Of a stretch of 55,064 bases of DNA, positions 54,101-55,064 are shown one piece after another. The notes below the pieces were generated by a model. The model did no database searches. It was not told the DNA's origin and saw nothing but the letters and a program-made list of their open reading frames with translations. The first letter of the stretch is position 1, and every line of letters starts with the position of its first letter. A program made the position numbers and the translations under genes. Origin of the DNA: Gracilaria domingensis (Eukaryota > Rhodophyta > Florideophyceae > Gracilariales > Gracilariaceae); NCBI GenBank assembly GCA_022539475.1, contig VCMS01000505.1, forward strand, positions 1-55,064, in the 5' to 3' direction.

Positions 54101-54703
54101 TAACTTCTCTTCTTCTTAATGTTTGCTTGATGAAAATGGTTCTGGAATGTGAACAAAAGATATTTCATTGGTTCGGTTGTTGATATAGGGTTATATTCGT
54201 ATAGCCAGTCTTTTCCTAAAATGACGTCATATCCGTATAATGCACATATTGCAAAGCGTCTCTTTTCTCGCAGTTCTTCAATCTGGATATCTACTCCATC
54301 TTCTCGGGTTTCCTGGAGCACAGTAATGGAACCGTTGGCCATTTCGGCTTCATAACTAGTGTCAATGGTTGGATCTCATGCTTTTGCAGATGGCTTGGAC
54401 AAATAACTGATTTCGAACCGTTATCGAACAGAGCCGTACATTTTCTGCCATTGATGATACATATGCAAGGAGTAGTCCAACAGAGGGGTTCAAATGGTGA
54501 CGCTAAGCGTGAGGTAAGAAGTTTATGTCTTCCATTGCTCAATATTTTTTCTTGGGTACGATGTTATCTGCAGATTCAATGGGTACGGGGTTTGCTGGCT
54601 TAGTCAATGGTTGCGTTTCGATGGAATTCAGTGGGGTGCAATGGTGGTCCGGTGGAACGACGTGGGTCCTTCAATGACCCTGATCAGTCCTCTGGAGTTT
54701 TTT
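51103..54703 (-). pseudogene. pol: pol, unit C (same lesions as unit B, plus more)
   Basis: It has the full domain series as in units A and B. RT and RNase H are readable in one frame at 53,774-52,662, and integrase at 52,827-51,793. The integrase stop TAA at 51,793-51,795, the three-G run at 53,763-53,765 and the missing G near 52,708 are shared with unit B. Between 54,100 and 54,703 the sequence has many extra single-base deletions relative to A and B, scrambling the protease. Confidence 0.9.
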
Positions 54704-55064
54704 GGGCACTGTTTATCGCGTGCCATGTGTCCCAGGTTGTCGACAGCGGAAACAAGTCCCAACTTTCGACAGTTCTCGCGCTCTTCCTTGGTTAACTCTT
54801 CAGCTTCATATTTCCAATATCCATGGGTACCGGTCCTTGAGATGATCCAGAAGCGCCAGGTTGCCTGCCAAATCGCGCCTGTCCACTCCTTCGGAAAGCA
54901 GATTCCACCCGCTCAGGTCTTCATTGCATTAGTCAAAGATTTGTACTCATTGGTGCAAAGCTCTTTCCAAGAGTAAACTTTTTCAAGCCTTCTGGTATAT
55001 CTGTCGATTTGCTCTTCCATTAACTGATGTTGGGATATTCAAGCACAATTTGAGGAAGTCTTCA
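54684..55064 (-). pseudogene. gag: gag C-terminal part, unit C (cut by window edge, indel-rich)
   Basis: It matches gag of unit B from the capsid end through the CCHC knuckle, with more than ten single-base indels in 380 bp. The slippery heptamer is kept at 54,697-54,703. The N-terminal half is outside the window. The damage is probably sequencing error at a contig end. Confidence 0.8.

Larger units (their letters stand above)
36371..55064 (-). mobile_element. Tandem array of a young Ty3/gypsy chromovirus (units A, B, partial C)
   Basis: Three head-to-tail units are on the minus strand with one LTR between neighbours. LTR right ends are at 36,898, 43,733 and 50,520, giving periods of 6,835 and 6,787 bp. 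Unit order on the coding strand is LTR, primer site, zinc-finger ORF, tRNA-like segment, gag, pol with chromodomain, extra ORF, polypurine tract, LTR. Unit C runs off the window in gag. The base pairs before the first LTR read GATGT; the far flank is not in the window, so no target-site duplication can be tested. Confidence 0.9.

Overview
The window is eukaryotic, repeat-dominated DNA. The evidence is a chromodomain-bearing Ty3/gypsy array, a Plavaka/CACTA-like transposase, a SET domain, GT-AG-like splice signals and no bacterial operon structure. The lineage cannot be named from the sequence; large intron-poor reading frames at moderate GC would fit a fungus, oomycete or alga. No ordinary housekeeping gene was recognised. 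Almost everything interpretable belongs to mobile elements.

Positions 1-23,440 hold two diverged, same-orientation copies of a large composite DNA transposon. Copy 2 (about 8,550-23,440) is the better one: a zinc-finger DDE/DDD-type transposase (+, 8,995-12,174); a convergent gene B on the minus strand with coiled coil and 120-bp internal repeats (14,566-12,171); gene C on the minus strand, a beta-class DNA methyltransferase (N6-adenine or N4-cytosine) fused to a C-terminal SET domain (17,953-14,817); a 1.4-kb divergent intergenic region made of nested inverted repeats and four long hairpins; gene D (+, 19,376-21,400), a ParB/sulfiredoxin-fold protein; and a broken gene E (+, 21,401-23,438). 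Copy 1 (1-6,759) keeps the transposase 3' end, gene B and gene C in the same order, at low protein identity to copy 2 and with many frameshifts. A DNA transposon carrying its own DNA methyltransferase-SET fusion and a ParB-like protein is the most novel system here.

Positions 23,440-28,490 contain no gene I can support with confidence. A purine-rich, frameshifted coiled-coil coding remnant lies at 28,496-29,640. Positions 29,990-36,370 are an old, degenerate plus-strand Ty3/gypsy element (protease, RT, RNase H and integrase remnants).

Positions 36,371-55,064 are a tandem, head-to-tail array of a much younger minus-strand Ty3/gypsy chromovirus (units A, B and partial C, period about 6.8 kb, one LTR per junction). 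Each unit has LTR (TGTTAG...CTAACA), an initiator-Met-like primer site, a zinc-finger ORF upstream of gag, a tRNA-like A-box/B-box segment, gag, a canonical A-AAA-AAC -1 frameshift site, pol (PR-RT-RH-INT-chromodomain) and an extra downstream ORF. The 944-N gap falls exactly where unit A's leader and unit B's LTR start should be. Units B and C share a nonsense codon and frameshifts, so they are DNA-level duplicates or an assembly duplication. Single-base indels in homopolymers are common and become dense at the right edge, which suggests uncorrected long-read sequence.
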